Assembly (NCBI GenBank): GCA_035315185.1
Contig: DATFYE010000101.1
Location: 1 to 64,000 of the forward strand
DNA length: 64,000 nt
Reading direction: 5' to 3'
Source of the DNA: JADGQN01 sp035315185
GTDB taxonomy: Bacteria > Desulfobacterota > Syntrophorhabdia > Syntrophorhabdales > WCHB1-27
Shown here: piece after piece, positions 43,694 through 52,565 of the stretch
Numbering within the stretch: position 1 is the first letter of the stretch
How the letters are laid out: every line of letters starts with the position of its first letter
Notes under the pieces: model-generated
The model's database searches: none
Told to the model about the DNA's origin: nothing
What the model saw: only the letters and a program-made list of their open reading frames with translations
Made by a program: the position numbers and the translations under genes

Positions 43694-44140
43694 ATGAAAC
43701 GAAGTACCCGTCAGTTCATTGTTGCGGTGTCGATCCTTGCCTTTATCGTTCTCGTAGGTACCACTCTCTCGCTGGCAGCCTCTAAGGCACCGACTCCAAA
43801 GGTCGTTAGTGTCGAGGAACGTATCAAAACGCTTCATACCGCGCTCAATATCACCCCGGAACAGGAAGAGTTATGGAATAACGTCGCGCAGGTGATGCGG
43901 GACAATTCGAAGACGATGGAGGCGCTCATCGCCGCACGGTCAGCAAAAGCAGGCACCACGAACGCGGTCGAAGATTTCAAGTCCTATGGCGAAATTACCC
44001 AGGCGCATGCAGACGGCATCCAGAAATTCATCCCAGTCTTCGAGGCCCTCTACAACAACATGTCGGACGCCCAGAAGAAGAATGCCGACACCGTATTCGC
44101 ACAACGCCACCAGGCGAAGTCAAAGGCCAAGGGCAAATGA
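43694..44140 (+). CDS. Spy/CpxP-like periplasmic protein (LTxxQ family)
   Basis: This is a 148-residue protein with a signal peptide (residues 1-29) and a helical mature domain with LNITPEQEELWNNVAQVM, the LTxxQ-like motif of the Spy/CpxP family. Spy is an ATP-independent periplasmic chaperone and CpxP a stress-sensing partner. It was found by motif; the rest is Lys-rich. The element copy D and a leader hairpin lie upstream, which fits envelope-stress control. Confidence 0.75.
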   Translation: MKRSTRQFIVAVSILAFIVLVGTTLSLAASKAPTPKVVSVEERIKTLHTALNITPEQEELWNNVAQVMRDNSKTMEALIAARSAKAGTTNAVEDFKSYGEITQAHADGIQKFIPVFEALYNNMSDAQKKNADTVFAQRHQAKSKAKGK

Positions 44141-44175
44141 CCGCGACTGCCACAACGTAAGAACGGGAGGACACT

Positions 44176-44448
44176 ATGAAAATCAAGAGTTTTAGTTCAA
44201 TGGTCGGCAAGATCGCGATGGCGCTCGTCTTCGCCTCAGCGATCGGCGGTATGTTCATCGCGCCGGCGTTCGGCAGAGATAACGATAGACGCGGAGGGCA
44301 TGAGGAGCGCGGCCGGTACGAGCACGGTCGTCGTGTGTATCACCCCCGTACCTACTACGGGGCACCTGTCTATGCGCCACCACCGGTCGTCTATGCCCCG
44401 GCTCCGTCACCGGGCATCAGCCTCGTCTTCCCCATCCATATACGGTAG
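44176..44448 (+). CDS. Small exported Pro/Tyr-rich protein
   Basis: This is a 90-residue protein with a signal peptide (to about residue 33), a His/Arg/Gly-rich stretch and a Pro/Tyr/Val-rich C-terminus (YAPPPVVYAPAP) ending GISLVFPIHIR. The function is unknown. A decayed copy of its last residues and the following 80 bases occurs at 45285-45370. It starts 35 bases after the Spy-like gene. Confidence 0.55.
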   Translation: MKIKSFSSMVGKIAMALVFASAIGGMFIAPAFGRDNDRRGGHEERGRYEHGRRVYHPRTYYGAPVYAPPPVVYAPAPSPGISLVFPIHIR

Positions 44449-44598
44449 GGAATACGCAGCCGTAGGCCGCTTGAGGGCTCGGGGCCTCGGTACCCCACGA
44501 CGTCCCCTGGATGCACGGGCTTCACCATGAAGGACCTGTGTGTGGTCGTCTTACCGAAACAGGTATGCAGAACAAGACCCGAAAAGGAGGTACAAACC

Positions 44599-45246
44599 AT
44601 GCATCATAAAGCCTTGTTGTTCACTACCCTTATGTTTCTTCTTATCATGGCCCCTGTTTTTTCTCCGGCCTCAAGAGCCCAGGCCGCCCGAGAACCATCC
44701 GTCAAAGCCGATGAGCCGGGATCTCACTTCCAAAAAGCCGTTGAGCTCTTCGTAAAGAAAGACTTGAAAGCAGCTGCATCCGAGATTCGAAAAGGGGCAG
44801 GATTTCTCAAGCGGAAAGCAAAGAGCGCCACAAAGGAGGGCAAGGAAGGCCTCAGTGCGTCGGCTCAGGAACTAGAGAAATTGGCTAAGGACGTCGAAAG
44901 AGGGGGCGTGACCTCTGAGAAGCAACTCAAGGATACCTTCGCGAGATCATACGAAGCCTTATCGAATCACGAATACCGGAGGGCTTCTGAATCCTGGGCT
45001 AAGAAAAAGACACGAGAGACCGGCCAAGCTCTCACGAATGCAGCGGCCGACATGGAGCAGGCTGCAAAGTGGTCTGGCCGCGAGCTGGAAACAGGCACGG
45101 CAGATACCATAGACTACGCACGTGCGGTTGGCGGTAAACTCATAAAGGGAGCCGGCTGGACCGCGGATGAGGTGGACAAGGGTATCAAAGGAATAAGCAG
45201 CGCACTTTCAAAGTTTGGAGAAAAGGTGGAGCCCAAAGATAAGTAA
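44599..45246 (+). CDS. Exported helical protein of unknown function
   Basis: This is a 215-residue protein with a signal peptide (residues 1-29), followed by a charged, mostly alpha-helical chain (Ala/Lys/Glu-rich, with EKLAKDVERGG, TRETGQALTNAAADMEQAA and GWTADEVDKGIKGIS). No enzyme motif is visible; helices of this kind are typical of periplasmic adaptor or structural proteins. The ATG at 44599 follows AAAGGAGGT. Confidence 0.55.
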   Translation: MHHKALLFTTLMFLLIMAPVFSPASRAQAAREPSVKADEPGSHFQKAVELFVKKDLKAAASEIRKGAGFLKRKAKSATKEGKEGLSASAQELEKLAKDVERGGVTSEKQLKDTFARSYEALSNHEYRRASESWAKKKTRETGQALTNAAADMEQAAKWSGRELETGTADTIDYARAVGGKLIKGAGWTADEVDKGIKGISSALSKFGEKVEPKDK

Positions 45247-45284
45247 TGAGCGCTGGTATGCCGGGCTTTGTTGTGTTAATCGTC

Positions 45285-45370
45285 GGGCATCAGTCTCGTC
45301 TACCCCATCCACATTCGATAGGGAATCCTCAGCGTCGACCGCTCGAGTGCTCAGGGCTCGGTACTCTCAG
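45285..45370 (+). pseudogene. Remnant copy of the 3' end of the 44176-44448 gene
   Basis: The sequence encodes GISLVYPIHIR and a stop, matching the last 11 codons of the gene at 44176-44448 (GISLVFPIHIR). The next 70 bases match the DNA after that gene (TAGGGAAT...GCTCGG...CTCGGTAC). The upstream part of the copy is absent. Confidence 0.6.
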
Positions 45371-45450
45371 ACAGAGCCGAAGCCCCTTGCTTACGTATGG
45401 GTGGGTCATATATTCGTATGCCAGGTGACAAACAAAAGAAAGGAGAGGGG

Positions 45451-46269
45451 ATGACTTCCCTCGACCGTATACATAGCTCGAACCCACTGATAACCGTGCT
45501 TACACTCATCGGCCGGGGGACCTTCCGTCTTCTCGGCAATTTCGGTGCAATGGCCATTTTCTTTTCCCTGGCCTTCATCAACATCTTCCGAAGAAAGCAA
45601 CTCCGGGAGATCGTAAAGCAGGTATATTATATCGGCGCCACATCGTCCTTGATCGTAATGCTGGTGGGCCTTTTCACCGGTATGGTGCTCGGATTGCAGC
45701 TTTTCTACACCCTGGTAAAGTTTGGCTCTGTAGGGGCTCTCGGGTCTGCCGTATCCCTCTCCCTTGTCAGGGAAATGGGGCCGGTCCTCGCCGCCATTAT
45801 GATCACTGCCCGCGCCGGCTCCGGCATGGCCGCGGAGATCGGGATCCTTCGCATCTCGGAGCAGGTCGATGCCCTCTACGCAATGAGGGTCGATCCCGTA
45901 CGGTACCTTATCAGCCCGCGGATCGCTGCCTCAATCATCAGCTTTCCCTTGCTCACCGCCTTTTTTGACCTGATCGGGATCATCGGAGGGTATCTCACCG
46001 GTGTCCTGCTGTTGGGAACAAATGGAGGCACGTACTTTTATCGTGTGCACTCTTCCCTGAATATGGTGGACGTCAGAGGAGGTTTCATCAAAGCCCTGGT
46101 TTTTGCCGCAATCGTCTCCTGCGTCTGCTGCTTCCAGGGGTATTTCTGCCATATGCGGACCGGCGGTTACGGAGCCAAGGCCGTCGGCCTTGCTACCATC
46201 TCGGCAGTCGTGCTCTCGTGTGTGATGATCCTCATTGCAGATTACGTCTTAACGTCGTTTCTCATGTAG
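45451..46269 (+). CDS. mlaE: MlaE family lipid transport permease
   Basis: This 272-residue permease of the MlaE family has the signature GSVGALGSAVSLSLVREMGPVLAAIMITARAG in the middle (around residues 92-123) and five to six membrane helices. MlaE is the inner-membrane core of the MlaFEDB complex that moves phospholipids between the inner membrane and the periplasm. I start it at ATG 45451, behind GGAGAGGGG; an upstream open stretch has no ribosome site. It is followed 8 bases later by mlaF. Confidence 0.92.
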   Translation: MTSLDRIHSSNPLITVLTLIGRGTFRLLGNFGAMAIFFSLAFINIFRRKQLREIVKQVYYIGATSSLIVMLVGLFTGMVLGLQLFYTLVKFGSVGALGSAVSLSLVREMGPVLAAIMITARAGSGMAAEIGILRISEQVDALYAMRVDPVRYLISPRIAASIISFPLLTAFFDLIGIIGGYLTGVLLLGTNGGTYFYRVHSSLNMVDVRGGFIKALVFAAIVSCVCCFQGYFCHMRTGGYGAKAVGLATISAVVLSCVMILIADYVLTSFLM

Positions 46270-46277
46270 GCCCGGCG

Positions 46278-47525
46278 ATGGCCATTCCTTTAATAGAATT
46301 CAGAAACATCACCAAGCGCTTTGGCGACAAGACTGTACTCGACAAGGTCAACCTCAAAATTTATGAAAACCAGATCACGACGATTATCGGGAAGAGCGGC
46401 ACGGGCAAAAGCGTGCTTCTCAAACATATCATCGGACTTCTCAAGCCGGACGAAGGCGCAATTCTCTTTCGCGGAAAGCCCGTTGCTGCCATGAAGAAGA
46501 ATGAATGGGAGGATTACAGGAATGGGGTCGCCTACCTGTTCCAGAACAATGCGCTCCTCGACTCGATGACGGTCTTCGATAACGTTGCCTTTCCCCTCCA
46601 ACAGACGACGAATCTCGACAAGATCGAGATCGAAAAAAGGGTAGCGAAAAAGATCGAGGACCTGGAACTTACCGAAGCGGTCGATAAGTATCCTTCGGAA
46701 CTCTCGGGCGGGATGCAGAAACGGGTAGCCCTGGCGCGGGCCCTGGTGACGGACCCGAAGATCATACTCTTTGACGAGCCGACCACGGGTCAGGACCCTA
46801 TTCGGAAGAACATGATCCTCTCCATGATCGTCCATTACAGGAGAAAGTTCGGGTTTACCGCCGTACTGATCAGCCATGACATTCCCGACGTTTTCTTTAT
46901 TTCGGATCGGCTTGTCATTCTCTGGGAAGGAGCGGTCGGCTTTGAAGGGACCTACGAAGAGGCCGTCAGGCTGAAACTTCCCATGATCGACGAGTTTCTC
47001 CGCAGCCTTGAGGGTTTCCAGGACGAGCTGACGGGTCTGCTTTCCCGGGAGGCGTTCAAGGGGCAATACGCCGCGATGCTGGGGGGCAGCGCCGGGATAT
47101 CAACCGCTTCCGCCGCGCTTTTCAGCGTCGAATTCGATCTACTGCACGAGGCGCTGGGACCGCAGGCGGCCGTGGAAGTCCTCAGGGCACTTGGCGAATA
47201 CGTGAACCGCCGCTTCAAACCCATGGGCGGCTTCTCGGCCCGTCACAGCAGGGATCAGATCCTGACCATATTCCCTAACACGAGCCCTGATCAGGCGCGG
47301 CAACTGGTGGCCGACTTTGTGCCGGAATTGAACCAGGAGGCCCTTGCCCGAATTCAGACTATTGCACAGGCAAAGATGGGTGCACAGGCATGTCCCGAGA
47401 TCCAGGTCAGTGCGGGAATCACGGAAGTCTCTTCTACTGACGAGATCGATCAGATAATCGTAAAAGCTGAAGCGAACCAACAGATTGTCGCAACACATCA
47501 AGGCGGCTCCGGAGGAAGCGAGTGA
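46278..47525 (+). CDS. mlaF: MlaF-like ATPase fused to a degenerate GGDEF-like domain
   Basis: This is a 415-residue protein; typical MlaF is about 270 residues. The ATPase part has Walker A GKSGTGKS (38-45), LSGGMQKR (142-149), Walker B IILFDE (162-167) and His200. After residue 248 a GGDEF-like domain follows: DELTGLLSREAF (249-260), DLLHEALGPQAAVEVLRALG (287-306), HSRDQILTIF (323-332) where GGDEF should be, and VSAGITEV (377-384). The catalytic motif is absent, so it is probably a regulatory nucleotide-sensing or inert module. It works with MlaE (8 bases upstream) and MlaD (overlap of 4 bases). Confidence 0.85.
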   Translation: MAIPLIEFRNITKRFGDKTVLDKVNLKIYENQITTIIGKSGTGKSVLLKHIIGLLKPDEGAILFRGKPVAAMKKNEWEDYRNGVAYLFQNNALLDSMTVFDNVAFPLQQTTNLDKIEIEKRVAKKIEDLELTEAVDKYPSELSGGMQKRVALARALVTDPKIILFDEPTTGQDPIRKNMILSMIVHYRRKFGFTAVLISHDIPDVFFISDRLVILWEGAVGFEGTYEEAVRLKLPMIDEFLRSLEGFQDELTGLLSREAFKGQYAAMLGGSAGISTASAALFSVEFDLLHEALGPQAAVEVLRALGEYVNRRFKPMGGFSARHSRDQILTIFPNTSPDQARQLVADFVPELNQEALARIQTIAQAKMGAQACPEIQVSAGITEVSSTDEIDQIIVKAEANQQIVATHQGGSGGSE

Positions 47526-48010
47526 TGAAAAAATATTCAATGGAAACGGTTGTCGGCGTTTTCGTGGTGATCGGTCTCATATGTGTGGGATATATGACTG
47601 TGAAGCTCGGCAAACTCTCGCTGTTTGGAGAGGAGACCTACCCGCTTAAAGCCCGGTTTGCGTCGGTCTCCGGACTCAGGGTTGGTAGCGCGGTCGAAGT
47701 CTACGGCATCGAGGTAGGCAGCGTGATGCACCTCGGCATAGACGCTGAGAGACAGATGGGGGTCGTTGATATGAACATCAACAAGGGCGTGAAGGTTTAC
47801 GACGATGCGGGGGCAACCATCAAGACCTCCGGACTCATCGGGGATAAGTATGTGAAAATCGATCCCGGAGGAGCGGGCGTTGTCCTGAAACCGGACGGCA
47901 TGATCACGCAGACCTCTGTGCCGGCGGATATAGAAGATCTTATAGGCAAGTATGCATTCGGGGACGTGAAGAAGGAACCTGACAAAGCCCCGGAAAAACC
48001 TGCCAAGTGA
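47522..48010 (+). CDS. mlaD: MlaD family lipid-binding protein
   Basis: This is a 162-residue MCE protein with one N-terminal transmembrane helix and a single MCE domain (FASVSGLRVGSAVEVYGIEVG at about 47-67; IKTSGLIGDKYVKIDPGG at about 100-117). MlaD forms the hexameric ring that passes lipids from MlaE to the periplasm. It overlaps mlaF by ATGA. A Lys/Pro-rich tail ends it. No mlaC or mlaB follows. Confidence 0.92.
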   Translation: MMKKYSMETVVGVFVVIGLICVGYMTVKLGKLSLFGEETYPLKARFASVSGLRVGSAVEVYGIEVGSVMHLGIDAERQMGVVDMNINKGVKVYDDAGATIKTSGLIGDKYVKIDPGGAGVVLKPDGMITQTSVPADIEDLIGKYAFGDVKKEPDKAPEKPAK

Positions 48011-48024
48011 TCGAGGAGAGCATC

Positions 48025-48078
48025 ATGAATAAATGGCTGGCCAGGGAGGCCCTTCGCAAAAAGGTGGGCAAGGGATGA
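48025..48078 (+). CDS. Possible 17-residue upstream ORF before the acyl-CoA synthetase gene
   Basis: A 17-residue ORF with GAGGAGAG just upstream ends in GGATGA, so its stop overlaps the ATG at 48075 of the next gene by the ATGA motif. It is basic (MNKWLAREALRKKVGKG). It could be a translation-coupling leader or chance. Confidence 0.3.
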   Translation: MNKWLAREALRKKVGKG

Positions 48079-50747
48079 GCCGCATGCACGTGATGTTCAA
48101 TCCCAAAACAATAGCTCTGATCGGCGCAACCGACAAGGAAGGCGCCGTGGGACGGACTATCCTGGAGAACCTGCTCCGGTCAAAAGAGAGGAGGATATTT
48201 CCGGTAAACCCCCGTACGAACAAAGTATTGGATGTGGAGAGCTATCCCACCATCGCAGGCGTACCCGGGCATGTGGATCTGGCCGTTGTGGCAACTCCTG
48301 CCCGGTCAGTGCCCGAAGTGGTTGAGGAATGCGGCCAGGCAGGCGTAGAGGGGGTAGTAATAATCTCCGCCGGGTTTAAAGAGATTGGTGAAGAAGGCAC
48401 GCGACTGGAGAGCGAAATAGAACGAATCAGAAAAAAATACGGGATGCGTATTTTGGGACCAAACTGCCTCGGTTTCGTACGGCCTCCCCTGGATTTTAAT
48501 GCGACGTTTCTCAGGGGTAAGCCTCCTGCCGGAAATATCGCTTTCATCTCTCAGAGCGGTGCCCTCGGCAGCGCGATACTCGATTGGGCGGTCAGCGCCG
48601 GGGTAGGCTTTAGCATGTTTGCATCACTCGGCTCCATGATCGATGTCGACTTTGGCGACATGATCGATTTTCTGGGAGATGACGAGGCCACCAGGAGCAT
48701 CCTGATCTATATGGAGGGTGTGGGCAACGCGAGAAAATTTATGAGTGCGGCCAGGGCGTTCGCCCGCCGCAAACCTATCATTATTTTGAAGCCGGGGCGA
48801 TTTGCACAGAGTGCAAGGGCAGCCCATTCCCACACCGGCGCTATGGCAGGGGACGACGCGGTATACGAAGCGGCCTTCAGGAGGGCCGGCGCCGTGAGGG
48901 TCGGCGAAATAGCGGAACTCTTCGATGCTGCCGAGGTTCTTGATTCGAAGAGGCTGCCGGCCGGTCCGCGGCTCGCCATAGTAACATCCGCCGGCGGACC
49001 TGGTGTGATGGCCACCGACGCGCTTATTCACCTGGGTGGGGAGCTGGCGGAACTCTCTGGCGAGAGCATGAAGCAACTCAATGCATTGTTGCCGCCTTAC
49101 TGGAGTAAGGCCAATCCTGTCGACCTGCTTGGAGACGCAACCGTCGACAGGTTCACGAAATCGCTCGCTATATGCCTCGGTGATCCCAAAGTAGACGGGG
49201 TGCTTGTCATTTACGTGCCCATGGACTCTGCCCCTTCAACCCAGGTTGCGCAAGCGGTGGCCGATTGTGCAAAAAATGCCTGGAAGCCTGTCATTGCAAC
49301 GTGGATGGGGGCAGAAGACGTGGAAGAGGGGAGACGCATTTTTGTTGAGAATAGCATCCCGCACTACGACACCCCGGAGGAGGGTGTCCGAACTTATGTG
49401 AATATGTGTAGGTATAAGAGACATCTCGACCAGCTCTATGAGACTCCTGACGAGTTGCCGGCGCAGAAAGCGCCCTCGAAAGATCACCTGAAAGAGCTTC
49501 TCAAGATCGTCCTCAAGGAAGGACGAACGCTTCTCAACGAGGAAGAGTCCAAGGATTTTTTGATGACCTACGGCATCCCGGTGACGCCGGCGCAGCTTGC
49601 CCGGGATTCCGAAGCGGCGGTACGCATCGCGGAAAAGGTGGGCTATCCGGTCGTTATCAAGGTCGTCTCGCCTGACATCTCCCACAAAAGCGATGTGGGC
49701 GGCGTCATCATGGGGATCGATTCGAGCGCAGCCCTCAAAGAAGCCTACGAGAAGCTGATGGAAAGGGTGAAGCAACGCGCCCCGGCGGCGGCCATAACGG
49801 GCGTAGCCGTCGAGAAGATGTTTACCGATATTGATTATGAGCTCATTCTCGGGACCAAGAAGGATAAGGACTTCGGTTCTGTTATCCTCTTCGGGATGGG
49901 CGGGACTATGGCGGAGTTCATCAAAGATTTTTCAATTGGACTCCCGCCGCTCAACCAGACATTGGCAAAGATGCTGATGCAGGACACCAATGTATATAAA
50001 ATGCTCCAGGGCTTTCGGGGCAAACCGCCGGCTGATTTTGAAGGGCTCGAGGAAATCCTTGTCAATTTTTCGAACCTTATCGTCGACTTTCCCGAAATAG
50101 CTGAAATCGACATAAATCCTCTTGCCATAGCGAATGGCAAAGCCTCAGCGCTTGACGCACGAATCGTTATTAACAAAGATTATGACGCTATTGGTCGATC
50201 GGCCTACCCGCACTTGATCATCACTCCTTATCCGACCAAGTACATTACGCCCTGGAAACTGTCCGATGGCACCGAAGTGCTTCTGAGGCCCATACGGCCT
50301 GAAGACGAGCCCGCGGAGCACGAGATGCTCGCTTCGTTGTCTCAAAAAACATTGAGGACCAGGTTCTTCTCCCTTATCAAAGATATATCTCATGAGTGGC
50401 TTATCCTTTTCTGTAATATCGACTACGACCGGCACATGGCGATAGTTGCGGAGATGGAGGAAAATGGAACGAAAAAGATGGTAGGGGTTGCACGACTCAT
50501 TATGAACCAGGACCTGACGTCCGGCGAACTGGCTGTTCTCGTGCAGGATAGGTTCCAAGGGAAACACCTTGGGTCCAAATTCGTAGAGGTTCTCGTCGGG
50601 ATAGCCCGGGAAAGGGGCCTCGAGGAAGTCCGGGCGGATGTCCTTACCGAGAATGAGAGCATGCTCAACGTCTTCAGGCGGTTGGGGTTCACGACTCATT
50701 GGGCTGTGGGCGGCACGAGCGAAGCCGTGCTGAAGCTGAAAGAATAA
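48075..50747 (+). CDS. ADP-forming acyl-CoA synthetase fused to GNAT domain (Pat/PatZ-like)
   Basis: This is an 890-residue protein with a CoA-binding domain (about 7-105), a CoA-ligase domain with the motif ARAAHSHTGAMAG (His253, the expected phospho-histidine), an ATP-grasp domain (about 490-680) and a C-terminal GNAT domain (about 730-890). The layout is that of protein lysine acetyltransferase Pat/PatZ, which lacks the active phospho-histidine. Here the histidine is present, so the ligase part may be active and make acyl-CoA while the GNAT part acylates. Start ATG 48075. It follows mlaD by about 65 bases. Confidence 0.8.
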   Translation: MSRMHVMFNPKTIALIGATDKEGAVGRTILENLLRSKERRIFPVNPRTNKVLDVESYPTIAGVPGHVDLAVVATPARSVPEVVEECGQAGVEGVVIISAGFKEIGEEGTRLESEIERIRKKYGMRILGPNCLGFVRPPLDFNATFLRGKPPAGNIAFISQSGALGSAILDWAVSAGVGFSMFASLGSMIDVDFGDMIDFLGDDEATRSILIYMEGVGNARKFMSAARAFARRKPIIILKPGRFAQSARAAHSHTGAMAGDDAVYEAAFRRAGAVRVGEIAELFDAAEVLDSKRLPAGPRLAIVTSAGGPGVMATDALIHLGGELAELSGESMKQLNALLPPYWSKANPVDLLGDATVDRFTKSLAICLGDPKVDGVLVIYVPMDSAPSTQVAQAVADCAKNAWKPVIATWMGAEDVEEGRRIFVENSIPHYDTPEEGVRTYVNMCRYKRHLDQLYETPDELPAQKAPSKDHLKELLKIVLKEGRTLLNEEESKDFLMTYGIPVTPAQLARDSEAAVRIAEKVGYPVVIKVVSPDISHKSDVGGVIMGIDSSAALKEAYEKLMERVKQRAPAAAITGVAVEKMFTDIDYELILGTKKDKDFGSVILFGMGGTMAEFIKDFSIGLPPLNQTLAKMLMQDTNVYKMLQGFRGKPPADFEGLEEILVNFSNLIVDFPEIAEIDINPLAIANGKASALDARIVINKDYDAIGRSAYPHLIITPYPTKYITPWKLSDGTEVLLRPIRPEDEPAEHEMLASLSQKTLRTRFFSLIKDISHEWLILFCNIDYDRHMAIVAEMEENGTKKMVGVARLIMNQDLTSGELAVLVQDRFQGKHLGSKFVEVLVGIARERGLEEVRADVLTENESMLNVFRRLGFTTHWAVGGTSEAVLKLKE

Positions 50748-50812
50748 TTGGGCTGTGATCGTGGGAAAGAACGCCTTGACTCTTCTATTTTGAGGAACTA
50801 CTTTTCTTCGTA

Positions 50813-51550
50813 ATGATAGAAGCACGTTATCTCAGCACCCTCTTTCTCCTTCTCCTCGTGCCGGCTCAAGGCCTGGCCTTCCCTGACACGATCGAGAGTG
50901 GCCCGGCGGGCCGGAGCCACGTTGAGACATACCATTACGAGGCTGTGGCGGCAGGTAAAGAGAACGACAAGGAAGAAATCGAGCTTGCTTTTTCTTTCGA
51001 GGAAAACAGCGCTGCATATGCTTCAACGATAGTCTCTGCAAAGTCAGACGAGCGCATAACCATCAACATGACCAAGGAAGGGAATTTGATTTCAGGGGCC
51101 AGGAGTCTCCGCAAAAGCCCTGGAGGCCCCACCGAGGAGAAGATATGGAGAGACGGAAGAACGGCATACGTCCAGCAAACCTCCGGAACGGATAAAAAGA
51201 CCATACAGCTGGATATTCCCGAAGGCAGAACTCTGGCTATTGAGGGCTCCCTCCTTGTGCTCCTCAGGTTTTTCCCTTACGACAGTACCACCCGATGGGA
51301 TCTTTTCATGATTGATTTCTCGGGAGAATCCATTACCGCCACTGCCCGTCAGGCCGGCATTGAGCGTATCACCGTGCCTGCGGGCGAATTCTCCTGTTAC
51401 CGGATGGAGGTCCTTATCCATACCTTCATCCTGAGCCCAAAAATAGTCTGTTGGGTTACCACGGAGAAACCCCATTTCGTGGTAAAGAGCGAGGGGAAGA
51501 GAAGCCTGCTTAGCCCCAAATATATCACTATGTTAATTGGCAAGCAGTGA
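50813..51550 (+). CDS. DUF3108-like exported protein
   Basis: This is a 245-residue protein with a signal peptide (to about residue 22). The mature part is beta-strand rich and fits DUF3108: an early YHYEAVAAGKEN segment, a middle WDLFMIDF strand, and the VPAGEFSCYRMEVLIHTFIL motif, then a VCWVTTEKPHFVVKSEG ending. DUF3108 proteins are periplasmic lipid-binding-like beta proteins, often near LPS or lipid-trafficking genes. Its place after mlaEFD fits. Confidence 0.7.
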   Translation: MIEARYLSTLFLLLLVPAQGLAFPDTIESGPAGRSHVETYHYEAVAAGKENDKEEIELAFSFEENSAAYASTIVSAKSDERITINMTKEGNLISGARSLRKSPGGPTEEKIWRDGRTAYVQQTSGTDKKTIQLDIPEGRTLAIEGSLLVLLRFFPYDSTTRWDLFMIDFSGESITATARQAGIERITVPAGEFSCYRMEVLIHTFILSPKIVCWVTTEKPHFVVKSEGKRSLLSPKYITMLIGKQ

Positions 51551-51699
51551 GAAAGCGATTGACGGTATCGGTGACGCGGCAAACTCCGATAGCGAAAGAC
51601 TGATCTGCCGCATTAAGCCTGTTGTTAGGTACGCAGGTTATTGCGGAACCCGAGCACAAAAATCAATAGTTGACTGAGAAGAAAAGGCTAATTCTGGTC

Positions 51700-51890
51700 C
51701 ATATCCCCGTTGTAAAAAAGACGACACGCTCGTACACGAAACCGCTACAAAATAATTGTTGGTTCTGGGACAGACATGAGGGAGTGTCTGCTGTATCATA
51801 AATACAGAGGTAATAACATTGCCTTTACGATTGAACGCTTTCATTAACAAGCCTCTTGTACATCAATCTTTGGTTCCATTTTCATAGTAA
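51700..51890 (+). repeat. Dispersed intergenic element, copy E
   Basis: The core at 51746-51775 (TACAAAATAATTGTTGG then TTCTGGGACAGAC) is nearly identical to copy A. It keeps the dyad CAGACA...TGTCTG and the tail, where TACAGAGG at about 51804-51811 faces CCTCTTGTA about 40 bases later. Upstream GACGACACGCTCGTACACGA is identical to copy A. It precedes a small membrane-protein gene. Confidence 0.7.
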
Positions 51891-51932
51891 GTCAGGGCGC
51901 CCCGCTGGTTGTCCCGCGAATGGAGGCATAAG

Positions 51933-52151
51933 ATGACGAATAAAACGAGACTTATCTTTGTTATCGCAGCCACTATTTCCGCTGTCTTCTGTCTGCTGAT
52001 GAGTACGCAGTTTGCCTTTGATATTGCTAACCAGGCACTCTCAGTAGTTGCGAATGCACTCGGCCTACATGAGGCGCCTAGACTTTCTGCTCTGCCGGTA
52101 TTGGTAATTCCCGGTCTGTATCTTGCCTTCAGGCAGAGAAGACACTCATAA
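51933..52151 (+). CDS. Small two-helix membrane protein
   Basis: This 72-residue protein has a hydrophobic helix (about 7-30) and a second (about 52-66) ending in basic residues (FRQRRHS). I know no family for it. The ATG at 51933 follows ATGGAGGC. It sits downstream of element copy E, like the other element-linked genes. Confidence 0.5.
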   Translation: MTNKTRLIFVIAATISAVFCLLMSTQFAFDIANQALSVVANALGLHEAPRLSALPVLVIPGLYLAFRQRRHS

Positions 52152-52565
52152 CTTAGACTTCGTACTTAGTAAGGAAGGATAGGTAGCGACTGAAGAAGGG
52201 CCTGAGACGTCCGTATTGCGGGATATACGTCTGCATCCGGGACTGACGCCTACAACCAAAAGTTGAGCGAAAAAAGAGCAAGCGCCGTCAAAGGATACCC
52301 CATTAACGAAGGGCTCACTTCATCGGATAGCGCTGCGCGAGCGGCATCGAGAACCAAAGAACTCAACCAGGACCGCTACCAAAATATAATACTCGTGGGC
52401 GGCTTTATCTTCAGCTATCACTCGTATTCGTACATTGGAAACGAAACCAGGCGCGGATCGTCTCGCCATCGGGCCCCACTCAACTTGCCGCTGAAACAGT
52501 CCAATCTTCAAACAAGGCTTTAGGTTGCATCACTCTTTGTGACATCGATCCCGTACAACAATCCG
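52152..52565. other. Intergenic stretch, no gene seen
   Basis: This stretch is 414 bases. A plus-strand open frame at 52263-52523 has no recognisable domain and no good ribosome site; I leave it uncalled. Confidence 0.35.

Noticed and set aside
52263..52523. Plus-strand open frame of 86 codons
   Set aside because: No strong start signal, no family and low coding character.
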